64,000 nucleotides of DNA from Megascapheus bottae. Taxonomy: Eukaryota > Chordata > Mammalia > Rodentia > Geomyidae. The stretch is taken from positions 2,045,001-2,109,000 of the forward strand of contig JANJXV010000037.1 of the NCBI GenBank assembly GCA_024803745.1, read 5' to 3'. A model generated the notes under the pieces. It did not search any database and had not been told where the DNA came from. It saw only the letters and a program-made list of their open reading frames with translations. Positions within the stretch are counted from its first letter, which is position 1; every line of letters begins with the position of its first letter. A program made the translations under genes and the position numbers. Below, one piece after another: positions 63,501 to 64,000 of the stretch.

Positions 63501-63698
63501 CCCGCAGCTCAGCCCGGCCCTACCTCATAAACTTCTCCATGACTTCCTCCACCCACATCTGTAGCCTCAGGAAGCTGATGCCATAGTGCCACCAGAGGCG
63601 GAAGAGGTTCAGCAGATACCAGTCGGTCTCCTCCAGCACAAACTGCTCCCCTCCAAAGATGGCACTCCTGCCCACCACTTCACGCCGCTGCCTCAGCC
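59914..63698 (-). CDS. PCYOX1L: prenylcysteine oxidase 1-like, 3' part of gene (four coding exons, 5' end off window)
   Basis: Exons on the minus strand at 63524-63698, 62267-62478, 61011-61153 and 59914-60575 join in phase to 396 codons plus stop, corresponding to about residues 99-494 of the human protein. Introns are GT-AG. Recognised stretches include WYLLNLFRLWWHYG, SGVEELLYSLGES, AMSLAGAQGSLWSVEGG and the C-terminal DQKDLIHKVKTEL. The family is FAD-dependent and related to PCYOX1, which cleaves the thioether of prenylcysteine; PCYOX1L's own activity is less clear. The FAD-binding N terminus and signal peptide belong to exons beyond 64000. N-glycosylation sequons (NMT, NSS, NLT, NIS) fit a secretory or lysosomal route. 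The gene converges on IL17B. No frameshift or stop is seen, so it is a functional copy. Confidence 0.97.
60576..61010 (-). other. PCYOX1L: PCYOX1L intron between exons C and terminal
   Basis: 435 bp, GT-AG, no SINE; nothing else recognised. Confidence 0.9.
61011..61153 (-). CDS. PCYOX1L: PCYOX1L internal exon C
   Basis: Acceptor TTTTCCCAG, donor TTG|GTGAGT. Encodes (G)AMSLAGAQGSLWS to SVALHSI and one base of a Glu codon. Confidence 0.95.
61154..62266 (-). other. PCYOX1L: PCYOX1L intron between exons B and C
   Basis: 1.1 kb, GT-AG, holds one SINE at 61565-61735; otherwise unique. Confidence 0.9.
61565..61735 (-). repeat. SINE in PCYOX1L intron
   Basis: TATTGAACTCAAGGCTGGGG to GATTACAGGAGCCACTGGC, truncated at its tRNA-like end. 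Confidence 0.65.
62267..62478 (-). CDS. PCYOX1L: PCYOX1L internal exon B
   Basis: Acceptor ATCTCCTAG, donor CCG|GTGAGC. Encodes 70 whole codons, IYKYQAHGYAFSG to SAAMPAFA, with split Arg and Gly codons at the ends. Confidence 0.95.
62925..62965. repeat. (CCTT)n pyrimidine tract
   Basis: Tail region of the following SINE; purine-rich in the PCYOX1L sense strand. Confidence 0.85.
62966..63133 (-). repeat. ID-dimer SINE in PCYOX1L intron
   Basis: GACAGTCCTGAAGCTTGAAC to CATTAGGTTATGATCCAGGC. Confidence 0.75.
63138..63362 (-). repeat. dimeric SINE in PCYOX1L intron
   Basis: AGTCTTGGGGCTTGAACTCAG to GATATGAGCTTCCAATACC. Confidence 0.75.
63524..63698 (-). CDS. PCYOX1L: PCYOX1L internal exon A (first exon in window)
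   Basis: Acceptor CTCTGCAG, donor GAG|GTAGG. Encodes (G)LRQRREVVGRS to MEKFM(R); starts with two bases of a split Gly codon and ends with two bases of an Arg codon. Confidence 0.95.
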
Positions 63699-64000
63699 CT
63701 GCAGAGACCAGCACCTCTCAGGTCCCCTTCGCAGCCCTCCCAGGACTGCCAGTGCCTGGAGCTTAACATCCAGGTCTTCCGGATGCAACTCAGGCCCCAA
63801 GGTCACATGAAAACAATCACAGCCCATTCCACCTGGCCAGCATGCCACAACTTACAGAGCACTGGACACATAAGCAGGTACTGGCAGTGATGGATTTCCC
63901 TTCCCTCCGCCCCACTTATCCTCTCTGCATGGAATCACAGCACAGCGGACTCGAAATCACCCTACATCTGCCTACAAAGCATCTTCCCATTCAGACTGCT
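63699..64000 (-). other. PCYOX1L: start of the upstream PCYOX1L intron
   Basis: 302 bp of intron reaching the window edge. No sign of the preceding exon (which should encode the region just before GLRQRREVV) is present. Confidence 0.7.

Larger units (their letters stand above)
62479..63523 (-). other. PCYOX1L: PCYOX1L intron between exons A and B
   Basis: 1.05 kb, GT-AG; carries a CT-rich tract and two SINEs, all in gene-sense orientation. Confidence 0.9.

Noticed and set aside
1..64000. CRISPR array, phage or bacterial operon signals
   Set aside because: Short direct repeats are microsatellites or SINEs; introns, SINEs and vertebrate miRNAs show this is a mammalian genome.

Overview
This is a mammalian nuclear window, most likely from a geomyoid rodent (kangaroo-rat or pocket-mouse type). 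The taxon is inferred from two dense SINE families: a 7SL/B1-like plus ID-like dimer, and a dimer of two ID/tRNA-Ala-like units resembling IDL-Geo. The gene content is vertebrate and the order matches the human 5q32 block CSNK1A1 - CARMN(miR-143/145) - IL17B - PCYOX1L, written here in the opposite orientation to the human chromosome.

Layout: 1-2.3 kb holds an L1-like 3' end and then an extremely GC-rich CpG-island-like stretch with a G-rich minisatellite. 2.9-8.3 kb is SINE-dense. 9.2-15 kb, with few SINEs, carries the minus-strand miRNA cluster: pre-miR-143 at 12452-12557 is transcribed first and pre-miR-145 at 10959-11046 follows. A candidate poly(A) signal lies at 9239-9244 and a consensus SRF CArG box 2.3 kb upstream of miR-143 at 14837-14846. 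15.6-49 kb is non-coding: SINEs, microsatellites, a retrocopy-like segment, a ~4 kb SINE-free island (25.9-29.9 kb) that may hold regulatory DNA of the host lncRNA CARMN, and a striking ~260 bp inverted duplication with arms at 38895-39152 and 41126-41402.

IL17B is complete on the plus strand (three coding exons, 49885-53493, 180 aa). PCYOX1L converges on it from the minus strand; its last four coding exons (59914-63698) are here, and the N-terminal exons lie beyond the right edge.

Functionally the two halves are separate: the miR-143/145 locus is the smooth-muscle regulatory unit controlled by SRF/myocardin in other mammals, IL17B is a secreted cytokine, and PCYOX1L is a prenylcysteine-oxidase-like flavoprotein. 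No viral genes, toxin genes, CRISPR arrays or bacterial features were seen. The most interesting non-annotated structures are the inverted duplication, the trinucleotide repeat lying 55 bp from the pre-miR-145 hairpin, the mosaic minisatellite, and the G-run tract just before IL17B exon 3.
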